Origin: Pseudomonas petrae
GTDB lineage: Bacteria > Pseudomonadota > Gammaproteobacteria > Pseudomonadales > Pseudomonadaceae
DNA: 64,000 bases
Direction: 5' to 3'
Assembly: GCF_021728295.1 (NCBI RefSeq)
Contig: NZ_JAKJXE010000004.1
Span: 372,001-436,000 of the forward strand
Shown here: one piece after another, positions 44,861-55,000 of the stretch
How positions within the stretch are numbered: position 1 is the stretch's first letter
How the letters are laid out: every line of letters starts with the position of its first letter
Made by a program: the position numbers and the translations under genes
Notes under the pieces: model-generated
Database searches by the model: none
What the model saw: only the letters and a program-made list of their open reading frames with translations
Told to the model about the DNA's origin: nothing

Positions 44861-45622
44861 ATGAACACACAAACGACAGTATCCCGACGCCCGGCACCCG
44901 CAACCCGCAGCTTTCTCTGCGTGCTGGTCGCGCTGTGTCTGTTGTGTGCCGCCAGCCTGAGCCGCGCGGACAACATGACCCTGCCTGAAACACTTATCGG
45001 CGTGACCCAGGGCTTTCTTGAATTCACAGTTGAAGACTACATGGCGACCAACCAAACCGCCGGCCGCTATGAAATCGAAGTCAAGCAGCTGGATCCGCGT
45101 CTGCGTATGCCGCTGTGCGACAAGGATTTGACAGCGTCGCTGGAAAGCCCGGCTCAGCCCATCGGCCGCGTGACTGTGAAAGTGCGCTGTGAAGGCACGT
45201 CCCCGTGGACGGTGTTTGTGCCGGCCCAGGTACATCTTTACCGCAATGTGGTCACGGCCGTGCGGCCCATGAAGCGCGACGCGATCGTGACTGAAAACGA
45301 TGTGGCGCTGCGCGAACGTGACGTGAGCCTGCTGGGGCAAGGCTTCCTGGATTCGGTCGATCAGGCGGTCGGGCAGAAAGTTGTCCGACCAACGGTCATC
45401 GACCAGATCCTGACGCCCGTCCACCTCGATCAACCACAAATGGTCCACAAGGGCGACCAGGTCGTGATCAGCGCACGCAGTGGTTCGATGAGCGTGCGCA
45501 TGCCGGGCGAAGCCCTGTCCGATGGCGGTTTCAACGAGCAAATACGGGTGAAGAACCTCAACTCCCAACGCGTGATCAAGGCCAACATCGTTGCGCCCGG
45601 GCAAGTTGAGGTCGCTATGTAA
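44861..45622 (+). CDS. flgA: FlgA, P-ring assembly chaperone
   Basis: 253 residues from the ATG at 44861; the frame reads back to 44753 through the cheV start and is rejected. Signal peptide with arginine n-region and hydrophobic core (RSFLCVLVALCLLCAASLSRA). Mature part has FlgA/SAF features: VRPMKRDAIVTENDVALRERDVS and GDQVVISARSGSMSVRMPGEALSDG. Helps FlgI form the P ring in the periplasm. No ribosome site is seen before the ATG and the promoter lies almost on it. Confidence 0.93.
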   Translation: MNTQTTVSRRPAPATRSFLCVLVALCLLCAASLSRADNMTLPETLIGVTQGFLEFTVEDYMATNQTAGRYEIEVKQLDPRLRMPLCDKDLTASLESPAQPIGRVTVKVRCEGTSPWTVFVPAQVHLYRNVVTAVRPMKRDAIVTENDVALRERDVSLLGQGFLDSVDQAVGQKVVRPTVIDQILTPVHLDQPQMVHKGDQVVISARSGSMSVRMPGEALSDGGFNEQIRVKNLNSQRVIKANIVAPGQVEVAM

Positions 45623-45728
45623 CTGACATCTGAGGGTAAGACCTCTGGCGCTGCGCTTGCGCTTTTCCTACACTCGGAACCCCAGTGCTCCGTGCGAAGT
45701 CCATTCGGGACTGTTTTCGCACGGGCCC

Positions 45729-45755
45729 TAAAGTTATTCCGGGTCTGGCCGAAAC
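45729..45755 (+). promoter_or_regulatory. Sigma-28 (FliA) promoter of flgM
   Basis: TAAAG, 14 bases, GCCGAAAC. Exact spacing and 5 of 5 at -35; -10 differs from GCCGATAA in its second half. Start predicted near 45762, about 30 bases before the flgM ATG. Allows the anti-sigma factor to be made by its own target. Confidence 0.8.
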
Positions 45756-45792
45756 CAAGGCAAGCGTCCTAGAACCCAGAGGTTTTTCAATC

Positions 45793-46110
45793 ATGGTCAT
45801 CGACTTCAATCGTTTGAACAGCTCCACTACCGTTGGCGGTACAACACGTACAGCCAGCACCAAGGAAGCCGGCAAAACCGAAGCTACGGCAGCGGTCAGC
45901 GGCACCTCGAGCGTGCCCGGTAGCGGTGAGGCAGTACATTTGAGCAGCGAAGCTCAACAGTTGCAGAAGATCAGTGATTCGTTGCGTGATCAGCCTGTCG
46001 TCAACAGCGCCCGTGTGGCTGAGTTGAAGCAGGCCATCGCCGACGGCAGCTATAAGGTCGACAGCAATCGTGTTGCAAGCAAACTGCTTAACTTCGAAGC
46101 CCAGCGCTAG
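45793..46110 (+). CDS. flgM: FlgM, anti-sigma-28 factor
   Basis: 105 residues from the ATG at 45793 ([16 protein letters not shown]). Disordered, Ser/Thr/Gly-rich N-terminal half and conserved C-terminal part [50 protein letters not shown] that binds FliA. It is exported through the completed hook, freeing FliA for fliC transcription. Followed by flgN. Confidence 0.95.
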   Translation: MVIDFNRLNSSTTVGGTTRTASTKEAGKTEATAAVSGTSSVPGSGEAVHLSSEAQQLQKISDSLRDQPVVNSARVAELKQAIADGSYKVDSNRVASKLLNFEAQR

Positions 46111-46159
46111 CCCCCGGTCTGCGCAGGGGCTTCTGGACGCTTAAACACCAGGGCATGCG

Positions 46160-46627
46160 ATGCAAGACACTACATTGCTTCAACTGATCACGGACGACAT
46201 TGCGCCAACCCGGCATCTGCTGGACATCCTGAAGGCCGAATCAGTGGCGCTTCACGGGCGCAATATGGTCGAGATGGAACACATCCTGGCGCAGAAACAG
46301 GCGCTGGTGATCGTGCTCGAGCAGCATGGACGCCGACGTACCCAGCTGATGACCAGCCTGGGCCTGCCCGCCAATCGTGCGGGACTCGAAGAAGTGGCGA
46401 AACATTCGTCAGTGGGTGAAGCCTTGTTGACCGCAGGCGATGAACTCAGCGCACTGATGAGTGAATGCCAGGCGGCCAACGAACAGAACGGCAGCCTTAT
46501 CCAGCTCCAGCAACTCACGACGGCACAGCAGTTGAGGATTCTCAACGGCGGCGACACCCCCACGCTGTATGACAGCCGCGGTTCGACGTCGGGCAAGGCC
46601 AGGCCGCGTCCGCTCAGTCAGGCGTAA
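46160..46627 (+). CDS. flgN: FlgN, chaperone for FlgK and FlgL
   Basis: 155 residues, helical, MQDTTLLQLITDDIAPTRHLLDILKAESVALHGRNMVEMEHILAQKQALVIVLEQ, with SLIQLQQLTTAQQLRILNGG near the C-terminus that is typical of FlgN. Keeps junction proteins ready for export. 49 bases after flgM, likely co-transcribed. Confidence 0.93.
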   Translation: MQDTTLLQLITDDIAPTRHLLDILKAESVALHGRNMVEMEHILAQKQALVIVLEQHGRRRTQLMTSLGLPANRAGLEEVAKHSSVGEALLTAGDELSALMSECQAANEQNGSLIQLQQLTTAQQLRILNGGDTPTLYDSRGSTSGKARPRPLSQA

Positions 46628-46709
46628 GTTCTTGTATCAAGGTGCGCACCGTGGTGGCAATATGCCGCACGCTGCACGCTGCCGTTATTTGCCTGGAGAT
46701 GGATAGACC

Positions 46710-47450
46710 GTGAATGCCTCAAGCGCGGAAGATATTCCGCAGCCCCCGAAGGTACTGACCACCCCATTGGAAATCGCCGCCAATCTGCGGCTGCTGATGG
46801 AAAGTCATGACCCGTTGATCATCACGTTTCACGAACGCAGCCAGCGGTTTCAGAGCTACGTGATCGACGTGAACCGCGACACCAACGAGATGATTCTCGA
46901 CGAGATGATCCCCCGTGACGGTGAGCGTTTCCTTGCCAGCGGTGAACCCTTCCGGGTCGAAGGCTTTCACGACGGTGTGCGCATCGCCTGGGAAAGCAAA
47001 GCCCAAATGACGGTGATCGACGAGCCGCGCAGCTATCGCGGCCCGCTGCCTGAAGAAGTCGTCTATCACCAGCGCCGCAATGCGTTTCGCGCGGCGCTGA
47101 AGCTGGCTTCGCTGATTGATGTCGAGATCGGTGGCGACAGACTGAAATTCCCGTTGCGCGGCAAACTGCTGGACGTCTCCGCCACTGGCTGCAAGCTGCG
47201 CTTTGAGGGCGATATCTCCGAGCGCATGCAGCTGGGTCAGGTCTATGAGCGATTCATCGCCTCCCTGCCCTTCGGCAACATGACCACACCGGTGGAACTG
47301 CGCTATCTGCATTTCGAAGAAAGGATCAACACCACGTTCGCCGGTGTGCGCTTTCACAACATGAGTGGATTGGTGCAGCGTCAGGTCGAGCGTTTCGTGT
47401 ATCAGCTGCAGCGCGAAGCGCGACGCTTCGACAAAGACGACGATTTCTGA
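46710..47450 (+). CDS. YcgR/FlgZ-type PilZ flagellar brake protein
   Basis: 246 residues from a GTG at 46710; no ATG suits the frame. N-terminal YcgR domain (about 15-110), then a PilZ domain with both c-di-GMP motifs: RRNAFR (123-128) and [11 protein letters not shown] near 158. Such proteins bind c-di-GMP and slow or bias the motor. In fluorescent pseudomonads the gene after flgM-flgN is called flgZ. Complements FleQ, the other c-di-GMP reader in the window. Confidence 0.9.
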   Translation: MNASSAEDIPQPPKVLTTPLEIAANLRLLMESHDPLIITFHERSQRFQSYVIDVNRDTNEMILDEMIPRDGERFLASGEPFRVEGFHDGVRIAWESKAQMTVIDEPRSYRGPLPEEVVYHQRRNAFRAALKLASLIDVEIGGDRLKFPLRGKLLDVSATGCKLRFEGDISERMQLGQVYERFIASLPFGNMTTPVELRYLHFEERINTTFAGVRFHNMSGLVQRQVERFVYQLQREARRFDKDDDF

Positions 47451-47606
47451 TCGTGGGTGGTGACCGTGCTGGCGCGCTTCAGGGCGTGCTGGCCGGTTGC
47501 TGAATCTTGCTGCGCTCACACCTCATCGTCTGCAGCCCTCCGAGCAATTTCACTCCCACAATGGATTTTCAGTGCGCCGCAATTTGTCGGTTTCCTAAGA
47601 TCAACT

Positions 47607-47709
47607 GTAGGAGCGCGCTTGCCCGCGATCGCGGTGGGTCAGGCGACACCCATGTCACAGTTCCACCGCCTTCGCGGGCAAGGTGGAGCGCCACCCCGGT
47701 CGCTCCTAC
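47607..47709. repeat. REPIN, type C, altered right arm
   Basis: Left arm GTAGGAGCGCGCTTGCCCGC; right arm begins TTCGCGGGCAAG but then departs (GTGGAGCGCCACCCCGGTCG) before CTCCTAC. It is the only element in the 308-base gap 47451-47758 between the convergent PilZ and MFS genes. Confidence 0.8.
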
Positions 47710-47758
47710 AGGTATTGCGGCGGTGCGAAGGTATTCGGCGAGATTGGGATCAACCTAA

Positions 47759-49237
47759 TCACAACGGCCGATCCACCCCAACATCCCGCCGCACCTCAAG
47801 CGCCTCCTCCGGCCCAGCCGCATCAGGTTCAGCAGCCACTTCCTCATCCATAATCGCCACCGGCCGCACAACGCCTTCACCCGACGCCACAACCCGCTCC
47901 ACCATATCGGGCTGCACTTCAGCTTCGGCCGCCACATCCGGCGCAACCTCTGACGAAACTTCAGGCTCAGGCTCAACGTCCTGCATCTGATCCTGCACCA
48001 CCTGCTCATCCACCCGAGGGTCAAGGGCGACCACCAGGGGCGAGCTGGACATGCTGTCGGGCATCGCGATGTGGTGCAGCGGGGCGTCTTCGACCTGGTG
48101 CAGGTTGGTGACGGCTTTCGGACGAATGCGCGTCACCAGCACCAGTGCCACGCAGCAGACAAAGGCATAGAGCATGTTGCTGCCGAACATCTTCATCAAC
48201 ACGCCGGACACCAGCGGGCCGATACTCGCGCCGACGCCGTAGGTCATCAGCAGCATGGCGGTCAGCGAGACGCGGCGTTCGCCTTCGACGTGGTCGTTGG
48301 AGAAGGCCACCGCCAGCGGATACAGAGAAAACTGCAGCAAGGACGCCAGGAACCCAACCGCCAGCAGCAGCTCCATCGGCACGCTGGGGAGGATCGCCAG
48401 CGGCAGGGATGCCAGCACCAGCAACCCGGCAACGCCGCGGATCAGCCAGGCGCGGTCATAGCGATCCGAGAGTTTGCCGAGCGGGCCTTGGACGATAAGG
48501 CCCGCGCCGATGCAACTGGCCATGAACAGACCGACATGTTCGGTCGAGAGCCCCTGTTGCGCCGCATACAACGGCGCCAGGCCGTAGAACGAGCCGATGA
48601 TCATGCCGGCGCTCAATACCGTGGTCAGGGATTGCGGCACCCGACGCATGAAGAACAGCGGCTCCAGCGGGGCCGGGTGCATGGGCGCCGGGTGAATGCT
48701 GCGGGTCATTGCCACAGGCACGAGGCAGAGGGCGAAGCACATCGCCACGAGCATCAGCAGCTCAGGGCCGAGCTGCGGGTGGATGACCAGAATCAGTTGG
48801 CCGAGCACCAGCCCCAGGTACGAGGCGATCATGTACAGGCTGAACACTGTGCCGCGCTGCTTGGGCGAGGCCTGCTCGTTGAGCCAGCTCTCGATGACCA
48901 TGTACTGGCACATCATGCCCAGGCCAACGATCATCCGCAGGAAGATCCACGCCGGCAGGTAGTCGAACAACCCGTGGCCCAGCACTGCCGCGCCGACAAT
49001 GCCGGCGCAGGTTGCGTAGGCACGGATGTGCCCTATCCGGCCGATCAGCCGGTGACCGATCTTGCCGCCCAGGGCCAGGCCGACATAGTTCGCTGCCATC
49101 AACGCACCGACCCACAGGCCATCGACCTGATCGGCGGCCAGACGCAAGGCAAGGTAGGTGCTGAGCAGGCCCGAGCCGATCAACATCATCAGCGAGGCAA
49201 AATACAGCGCTCGAAAGGACTTCCAGATTTGGCGCAT
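47759..49237 (-). CDS. MFS transporter with long acidic C-terminal tail
   Basis: 492 residues. About 12 membrane segments in residues 1-385, with MFS loop features such as GKIGHRLIGRIGHIRAY and GPLGKLSDRYDRAWLIRG. It resembles YcaD-type transporters of unknown substrate. After residue about 395 comes a tail of about 95 residues, strongly acidic and Val/Ala/Pro-rich (VEPEPEVSSEVAPDVAAEAEVQPD), without membrane segments. No link to flagella is apparent; it and the next gene separate the flagellar cluster from the viosamine region. Confidence 0.85.
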   Translation of the reverse strand: MRQIWKSFRALYFASLMMLIGSGLLSTYLALRLAADQVDGLWVGALMAANYVGLALGGKIGHRLIGRIGHIRAYATCAGIVGAAVLGHGLFDYLPAWIFLRMIVGLGMMCQYMVIESWLNEQASPKQRGTVFSLYMIASYLGLVLGQLILVIHPQLGPELLMLVAMCFALCLVPVAMTRSIHPAPMHPAPLEPLFFMRRVPQSLTTVLSAGMIIGSFYGLAPLYAAQQGLSTEHVGLFMASCIGAGLIVQGPLGKLSDRYDRAWLIRGVAGLLVLASLPLAILPSVPMELLLAVGFLASLLQFSLYPLAVAFSNDHVEGERRVSLTAMLLMTYGVGASIGPLVSGVLMKMFGSNMLYAFVCCVALVLVTRIRPKAVTNLHQVEDAPLHHIAMPDSMSSSPLVVALDPRVDEQVVQDQMQDVEPEPEVSSEVAPDVAAEAEVQPDMVERVVASGEGVVRPVAIMDEEVAAEPDAAGPEEALEVRRDVGVDRPL

Positions 49238-49291
49238 AGCTTTCCAAAAGACGGAAACCCTCGGCTTCAGAGGATTTCCGAACAGCGATTC

Positions 49292-50635
49292 TTAAGCCTG
49301 AGCGGCCAGAACGCGGCGCTCCCAGGGGGTAATTTCGTTAAAGAAGCTGGTCAGTTCCAGGGTCTTCGACGCGACGTAGCCTTCGATGAATTCGGCACCA
49401 AACAGTTCCTTGGCCAACGTGCTGCGAGTCAGACGTTCCAGGGCAGCGTGCAGGGTACATGGCAACGACAGATTATCGGGCACGACAAACTCGCCCTGGA
49501 TCGGCGGCGACGGCTCCAGTGTGTGCTCGATGCCATAGAGCCCTGCGGCCAGGCTGGCGGCGATCGCCAGATAAGGGTTGGCGTCAGCGCCGGGCAGACG
49601 GTTCTCGACCCGACGGGCGACCGGTGCGCTGGCCGGAATGCGCAGGCCCGCCGCGCGGTTGTCGTGGGACCAGCAGGCGTTGTTCGGCGAAGCGAACGGA
49701 TGGCACAGGCGCTGATAGGAATTGACGTTGGGCGCGAACAACGCGGTGAAGTCGGCCATCGCCGCCTGCTGTCCGCCGATGAAGTGATGAAACAGCGCGG
49801 TGGCCTCGCCCCCATCGTCGCTGAAGATGTTCTTGCCGGTGCGGGTGTCGACCACGCTCTGGTGAATGTGCATCGAGCTGCCGGGCGTGTGCGCCAGCGG
49901 TTTGGCCATGCACACCACGATCAGCCCGTGCTTGAGCGCGACCTCTTTGAGCATGTGTTTGAACAGGAAGGTCTGGTCCGCCAGCAGCAGCGGATCGCCA
50001 TGCAGCAGGTTGATCTCGAACTGGCTGACGCCCATCTCGTGCATGACCGTGTCGCGGGGCAGGCCCAGCGCCGCCATGCAGGCATAGACCTCTTTGAAAA
50101 ACGGTCGCAGGCCGTTGTTGGAGCTGATGCTGAACGCCGACTGGCCCTCTTCGCGACGACCGTCCAGACCGACCGGCGGCTGGAAGGGCTGGCGCGGATC
50201 GGGGTTGGCCGCGAAGACGAAGAACTCAAGCTCGGTGGCCACCACCGGCGACCAGCCATGCCGTGCATAGCGGGCGATCACGGATTTGAGCTGGCCGCGG
50301 GTGGACAGCGGCGACGGCTGGCCGTCGAGCTCGTCAGCGTCGCAAATCGCCAGGGCGCGCGGCTCGTCGCTCCACGGCAGACGATGGGTCTGCTGCGGGT
50401 CGGCGATCAGGGCCAGGTCGCCATCGTCGCTGCCGTAGAACTTTGACGGCGGATAGCCGCCCATGATGCATTGCAGCAGCACACCCCGCGCCAGCTGCAA
50501 CCGACGGCCTTCGAGAAAACCCTCGCCGGTCATCACCTTCCCTCGTGGCACGCCGTTCAAATCCGGCGTGACGCATTCAATTTCATCAATGCCCATCAGT
50601 CGCTGCGCGAGTGAATGGTGGTCATCGCTGCTCAT
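49292..50635 (-). CDS. Glutamine synthetase family protein (gamma-glutamylpolyamine type)
   Basis: 447 residues. Starts IECVTPDLNGVPRGKVMTGEGFLEG and has glutamine synthetase motifs: VVATELEFFVFA, VSQFEINLLHGDPLLLADQ, AHTPGSSMHIHQS, NNACWSHDNRAAGLRIP and RVENRLPGADANPYLAIAA. In Pseudomonas such shorter glutamine synthetase relatives (PuuA/PauA type) add glutamate to putrescine or other amines. Substrate cannot be read from sequence. It might equally use another amine. Confidence 0.85.
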   Translation of the reverse strand: MSSDDHHSLAQRLMGIDEIECVTPDLNGVPRGKVMTGEGFLEGRRLQLARGVLLQCIMGGYPPSKFYGSDDGDLALIADPQQTHRLPWSDEPRALAICDADELDGQPSPLSTRGQLKSVIARYARHGWSPVVATELEFFVFAANPDPRQPFQPPVGLDGRREEGQSAFSISSNNGLRPFFKEVYACMAALGLPRDTVMHEMGVSQFEINLLHGDPLLLADQTFLFKHMLKEVALKHGLIVVCMAKPLAHTPGSSMHIHQSVVDTRTGKNIFSDDGGEATALFHHFIGGQQAAMADFTALFAPNVNSYQRLCHPFASPNNACWSHDNRAAGLRIPASAPVARRVENRLPGADANPYLAIAASLAAGLYGIEHTLEPSPPIQGEFVVPDNLSLPCTLHAALERLTRSTLAKELFGAEFIEGYVASKTLELTSFFNEITPWERRVLAAQA

Positions 50636-50737
50636 GACTCAAATCCTTTTTCGTTGGGCACGCCGCAGGGCGGCAAGGCGTACAAAATAAGCATCAGGCG
50701 TTCGGAATATCAAGCGCATCTTTGCAGCATGGCGGGT

Positions 50738-50753
50738 TGGCCGACTTCTTGCT
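50738..50753 (+). promoter_or_regulatory. Candidate sigma-54 promoter of vioA
   Basis: TGGCCGACTTCTTGCT: correct 10-base spacing between GG and GC, perfect TTGCT, two or three differences in the -24 half. Start predicted near 50764, giving a leader of about 125 bases. The gap 50636-50888 shows no other signal. Confidence 0.6.
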
Positions 50754-50888
50754 TTTTCGGTGCCATAGCGCCGCAAACGCCATTTCGATGACGCAGAGCG
50801 TTGGACCTCCGCCCGCCAGTACTCCGAGGGCGGCACGCCGTGCGTCAACGGGCCCAGCCCGCAGCGCGTATCAGAGCACAGGAAGCCC

Positions 50889-52007
50889 ATGAGTAAAACG
50901 ATCCCGGTCACCCAGCCTCTGCTGCCTCCGCTGGAAGAGTTCATGCCTTATCTGCAGCAGATATGGGACAGCAAGCGCCTGACCAACGCCGGGCCTTTCC
51001 ATGAAAAGCTGGAGAAAGACCTGGCCGCGTACCTGGGCGTCGACCATTTGTGCCTGTTTTCCAACGGCACGCTGGCGCTGCTCACGGCGTTGCAGGCATT
51101 GCGTGTGACCGGCGAGGTGATCACCACGCCCTACTCGTTTGTCGCCACCGCCCATTCGCTGCTGTGGAACGGGCTGAAACCGGTGTTCGTCGACATCGCG
51201 CCGGGTACCTTCAACCTCGACCCCGATCGCATTGAAGAGGCCATCACCCCGGCGACCACCGCGATCATGCCGGTGCATTGCTATGGCATGCCGTGTGACG
51301 TCGACCGCATCCAGCAAATCGCCGACCGCTATGGCCTGAAAGTGATTTACGACGCCGCCCACGCCTTCGGTGTGCAGCATCAGGGGCAGAGCCTGCTGCG
51401 CAACGGCGACCTGTCGGTGCTCAGTTTTCACGCCACCAAGGTCTTCAACACCTTCGAGGGCGGCGCGATTGTCTGCCCGGATGCGAAGACCAAAAAACGC
51501 ATCGATTACCTGAAGAACTTCGGTTTCGCCGATGAAGTGACCGTCGTCGCGCCCGGCATCAACGGCAAGATGAGTGAGATCAACGCCGCATTCGGTCTGT
51601 TGCAGCTCAACTACATTGATGGGGCCCTGGACCGACGCAAGCAGATCGATTCGATGTACCGCGAAGCCCTGACGCAAATACCGGGCATCGATTTACTCTG
51701 GAGCCCTGGCGAGCACCACAACTATTCCTACTTCCCGGTGCTGGTGGGCGATGCGTTCCCGATCAGCCGCGACGCGCTGTACGAGCGCTTTCGCGAGCAG
51801 GACATTCTCGTGCGGCGCTATTTCTACCCGTTGATCTCGTCGTTCCCGATGTACCGCAGCCTGGAATCCGCCAGACCGGACCGCCTGCAAGTGGCGAGCG
51901 ACGTGTCGAATCGGGTTCTGTGCCTGCCGATCTTCGATAGCCTCACCCCGGATGAATTCGCCAGGATCATCGCGATCATGCAGACGATACTGGCCGAGCA
52001 CCGCTGA
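50889..52007 (+). CDS. vioA: VioA-like dTDP-4-keto-6-deoxyglucose aminotransferase
   Basis: 372 residues, DegT/DnrJ/EryC1 family. Pyridoxal phosphate Lys184 in SFHATKVFNTFEGG, cofactor Asp in VIYDAAHAFG, and the VioA/FdtB-like N-terminus VTQPLLPPLEEFMPYLQQIWDSKRLTNAGPF. VioA makes dTDP-4-amino-4,6-dideoxyglucose (viosamine), the terminal sugar of the P. syringae flagellin glycan. The dTDP-glucose supply genes (rmlA, rmlB) are not in the window. Start ATG with AGGA ribosome site; followed by a giant glycosyltransferase 77 bases on. Confidence 0.87.
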   Translation: MSKTIPVTQPLLPPLEEFMPYLQQIWDSKRLTNAGPFHEKLEKDLAAYLGVDHLCLFSNGTLALLTALQALRVTGEVITTPYSFVATAHSLLWNGLKPVFVDIAPGTFNLDPDRIEEAITPATTAIMPVHCYGMPCDVDRIQQIADRYGLKVIYDAAHAFGVQHQGQSLLRNGDLSVLSFHATKVFNTFEGGAIVCPDAKTKKRIDYLKNFGFADEVTVVAPGINGKMSEINAAFGLLQLNYIDGALDRRKQIDSMYREALTQIPGIDLLWSPGEHHNYSYFPVLVGDAFPISRDALYERFREQDILVRRYFYPLISSFPMYRSLESARPDRLQVASDVSNRVLCLPIFDSLTPDEFARIIAIMQTILAEHR

Positions 52008-52084
52008 GCAGCGCCCACATTCACATCGCCGGTCCGCGCCCATTGGCGTGAACCGGCGCCCGTCATCCGTCGCAAGGTAACCCG

Positions 52085-55000
52085 ATGAGCGCTTCACGCC
52101 TGGTCAGCATTGTCATTCCCGCCTACAAACCCACGTACTTCGAGTTGGCGCTGCGCAGCGCTTTTGCGCAGGACTACGACCAACTGGAGATCGTGATCTG
52201 CGACGACTGTCGTGACGGCGGCATTCGCGCGCTGGTGGATGAGCTGACAGCGGAGAGCCCCTTCCCCGTTCGTTATTTCTACAACGAACATTCGCTGGGC
52301 GAGGCGCTGAATGTTGCGCGGGGCATCAAAGAGGCGCGCGGCGATTACATCAAGTTTCTCTACGATGACGACCTGCTGGAACCCGAGTGCGTCAGTGCGC
52401 TGGTCGAGTTGCTGCATGGCCAGCCGGACATCACCCTCGCGGCGGCAACCCGTCGCCTGATCAACGAAAACGGCGAGTTTCTGCGGGAGAACATGCTGAC
52501 GGTGTTCCCGTTCAAGGAGGACGTGGTCGTCCACGGGCCGGAGCTGGTTGCCCTGCTGTCGGAACTGCCGTTAACGTTCATGGGCGAACCCAGTTCAGTC
52601 ATGTGCCGGCGTGACAGCGCGCTGGCCTATGGTCAGGACCTTATGGCGCTCAAGGGCCTGCCGATCCACTGGCTGGGCGATATCAGCCTTTACGTCAAAC
52701 TGCTGCGTGAAGGCAATCTGGCATTGATCGGCCGCCCGCTGTCGCGCTTTCGCATGACCGACACGCAGAGCAGCAGCATTGCACGGGCCACGCCGCAGAT
52801 CGCCAAGGAAGGGCACGCCAACTATTACCGCATCACCAAAGAGCTTGAATGGCTTCGCCCGCTGGCCGACAACGGTGACGTCAAGGTCGCGCCGCTGCAT
52901 GACCGGGAAAACTTCGTCCCCTTCAATCTGCGTGCCTGGTTCTTGCAGAAGTCGGCAACGGAGGTCCGCCACGACCAGGTCCAGGAGTGGGCCTGGCAGC
53001 GTCGCCCCGCCGGGCCGCAGAAGCCGCACATCGTGCAGTACTTCCAGCAGCACAACGGCGCGCCGACCTTCGCAATCATCGTTTCCGATCTGCATAACCG
53101 CCCGCAGGCACTGGTCAAGACCCTGGTCAGTGTCGAGGCGGCCACTCGGGGCTGGATGCCGCCACGGGTGTTCGTGCTCTACGACGGCAGTCGTGACGCA
53201 CCGCAACAAGTGGCGGACAACCCGGCCGTGTACGTGCCCGTCACCGGGCACAACCGCGCCGCGCCGCTCAACCGGCTGATGGATGAACAAGGGTTCGACT
53301 GGTTTCTGATGCTCGATGCCGGCGCAACGGTGAATGTCGCCGGGCTGTTCAAGGCGGCGGTCAAAATCAGCGAGGGGCCGACCACCCGGGCGCTGTTCGC
53401 CGATGAAATCGCTCAGACCCAGGACGACACGTCGGAAGTCATGCTGCGGCCGGACTTCAGCCTCGACTACCTGCTCAGCTGCCCGGGCATGACCAGCAGG
53501 CACTGGATTTTCAACCGCTACTCGGTCATCGATGCCGGGCGGTTCGATGCGCACTACCCCCAGGCCCTCGAACTGGACCTGATTCTTCGCCTGATCGAGC
53601 ACGATGGCATGGGCGGCCTTGAGCACATTGCCGAGCCCCTCGTTACCCATCGACCGGAAGCGCGCGAGTCGAACCTCGATGAAGCGCGAACGCTGCAGCG
53701 CCACTTGCTCTCCCGAGGCTATGAAAACGGCCAGGTGATCGAGACGCGGCCCCGGCAATACCAGATCAAGTACGGCCACGCGGGCCGGCCCAAGGTCTCG
53801 ATCATCATCGCCACCCGGGATCAGATCTTGCTCCTGCAGCGGTGCGTCGAGAGCATTCTGGAAAAAACCACTTACCCGAATTACGAGATCCTCATCGTCG
53901 ACAACGATAGCCACACGCCTGAGGCCGTTGACTGGCTGAACGGCGTGGAGGCCATGGGGCTGGATCAGGTGCGCGTGCTGCGCCATTCCGGCGAGTTCGA
54001 CCGCTCGGCCCTCTACAACAGCGCCGCACGCCAGGCGACCGGCGACTACCTGTTGCTGCTCGACAACAGCACCGCCGTGTTGCACGGCGACTGGCTCGAC
54101 AACCTGCTCAATCATGCGCAGCGGCCCGAAGTTGGCATCGTCGGCGCAAAACTGCTGGCGCCGGACAACACGATCCGGCACGCGGGCCTGATCCTCGGTT
54201 TACACGAGCCTGTCACCCCGATCTTCAGCGGCCAGAGCGGCGCCAGCGAAGGCTACATGCAGCGGCTGGCGGTGGATCAGAATTACAGCGCGGTCAGCGA
54301 CGCCTGCCTGATGATCAGCCGGGCCCTGTTCGAAGCGGCGGACGGGCTGGATGAAGGCGCGCTGAACAACCGTTATCGCGGCGTCGACCTGTGCCTGCGG
54401 GTAAAGGAGTCCGGGCGGTTGATTGTCTGGACGCCCCACGTGGTGCTGCTCCACGAAGCCGCGCAGATCCCAGAAACCGTCCCGCCTGAAGCGCCAGACG
54501 AAGAGGCCAACCCTGCGCTGTACCGCAAATGGCTGAAATACATCGCCCATGACCCTGCGTACAACGACAATTTTTCAGCCCGCGCCCAGGGCCTGCAGCT
54601 GGAAACCGACACCGCGCTGACCTGGCGGCCGCTCACCTGGCGCCCCGTGCCGATCGTGCTGTCGCACCTCAACGACCTCTGCCCGGCGAGCCAACGCCTG
54701 AACGGTGCGCTGGACACCCTCGCTGACGCGCTGCTGATCGAGCATGTGTCCGTGCCAGACGTCCTGACCCTCGGCGAGTTCACCCGCCTGCGACCGGAAG
54801 CGTTGATCCTCCAATGCCCCTTGAGCGAAGCGTCCCTTGAAGACATCCGCACGATCAAGGCTCACAGCCAGGCGCTGCGCCTCTGCGACATGGATCAATA
54901 CCCGCCGTCAGCCGAGCGATTGCCCGGCGCGCCTTCAGCGCAACAGGTGCGTGCCAGTCTTGAGGCCGGTCTTGCGCTGATGGACAAGGTGGTGGTGTCC

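Noticed and set aside
50889..52007. vioA gene as a second PseC
   Set aside because: Its N-terminus and active-site text (SFHATKVFNTFEGG) follow the VioA/FdtB type, while the true PseC (SFHPVKIVTTGEGG) is at 18054.
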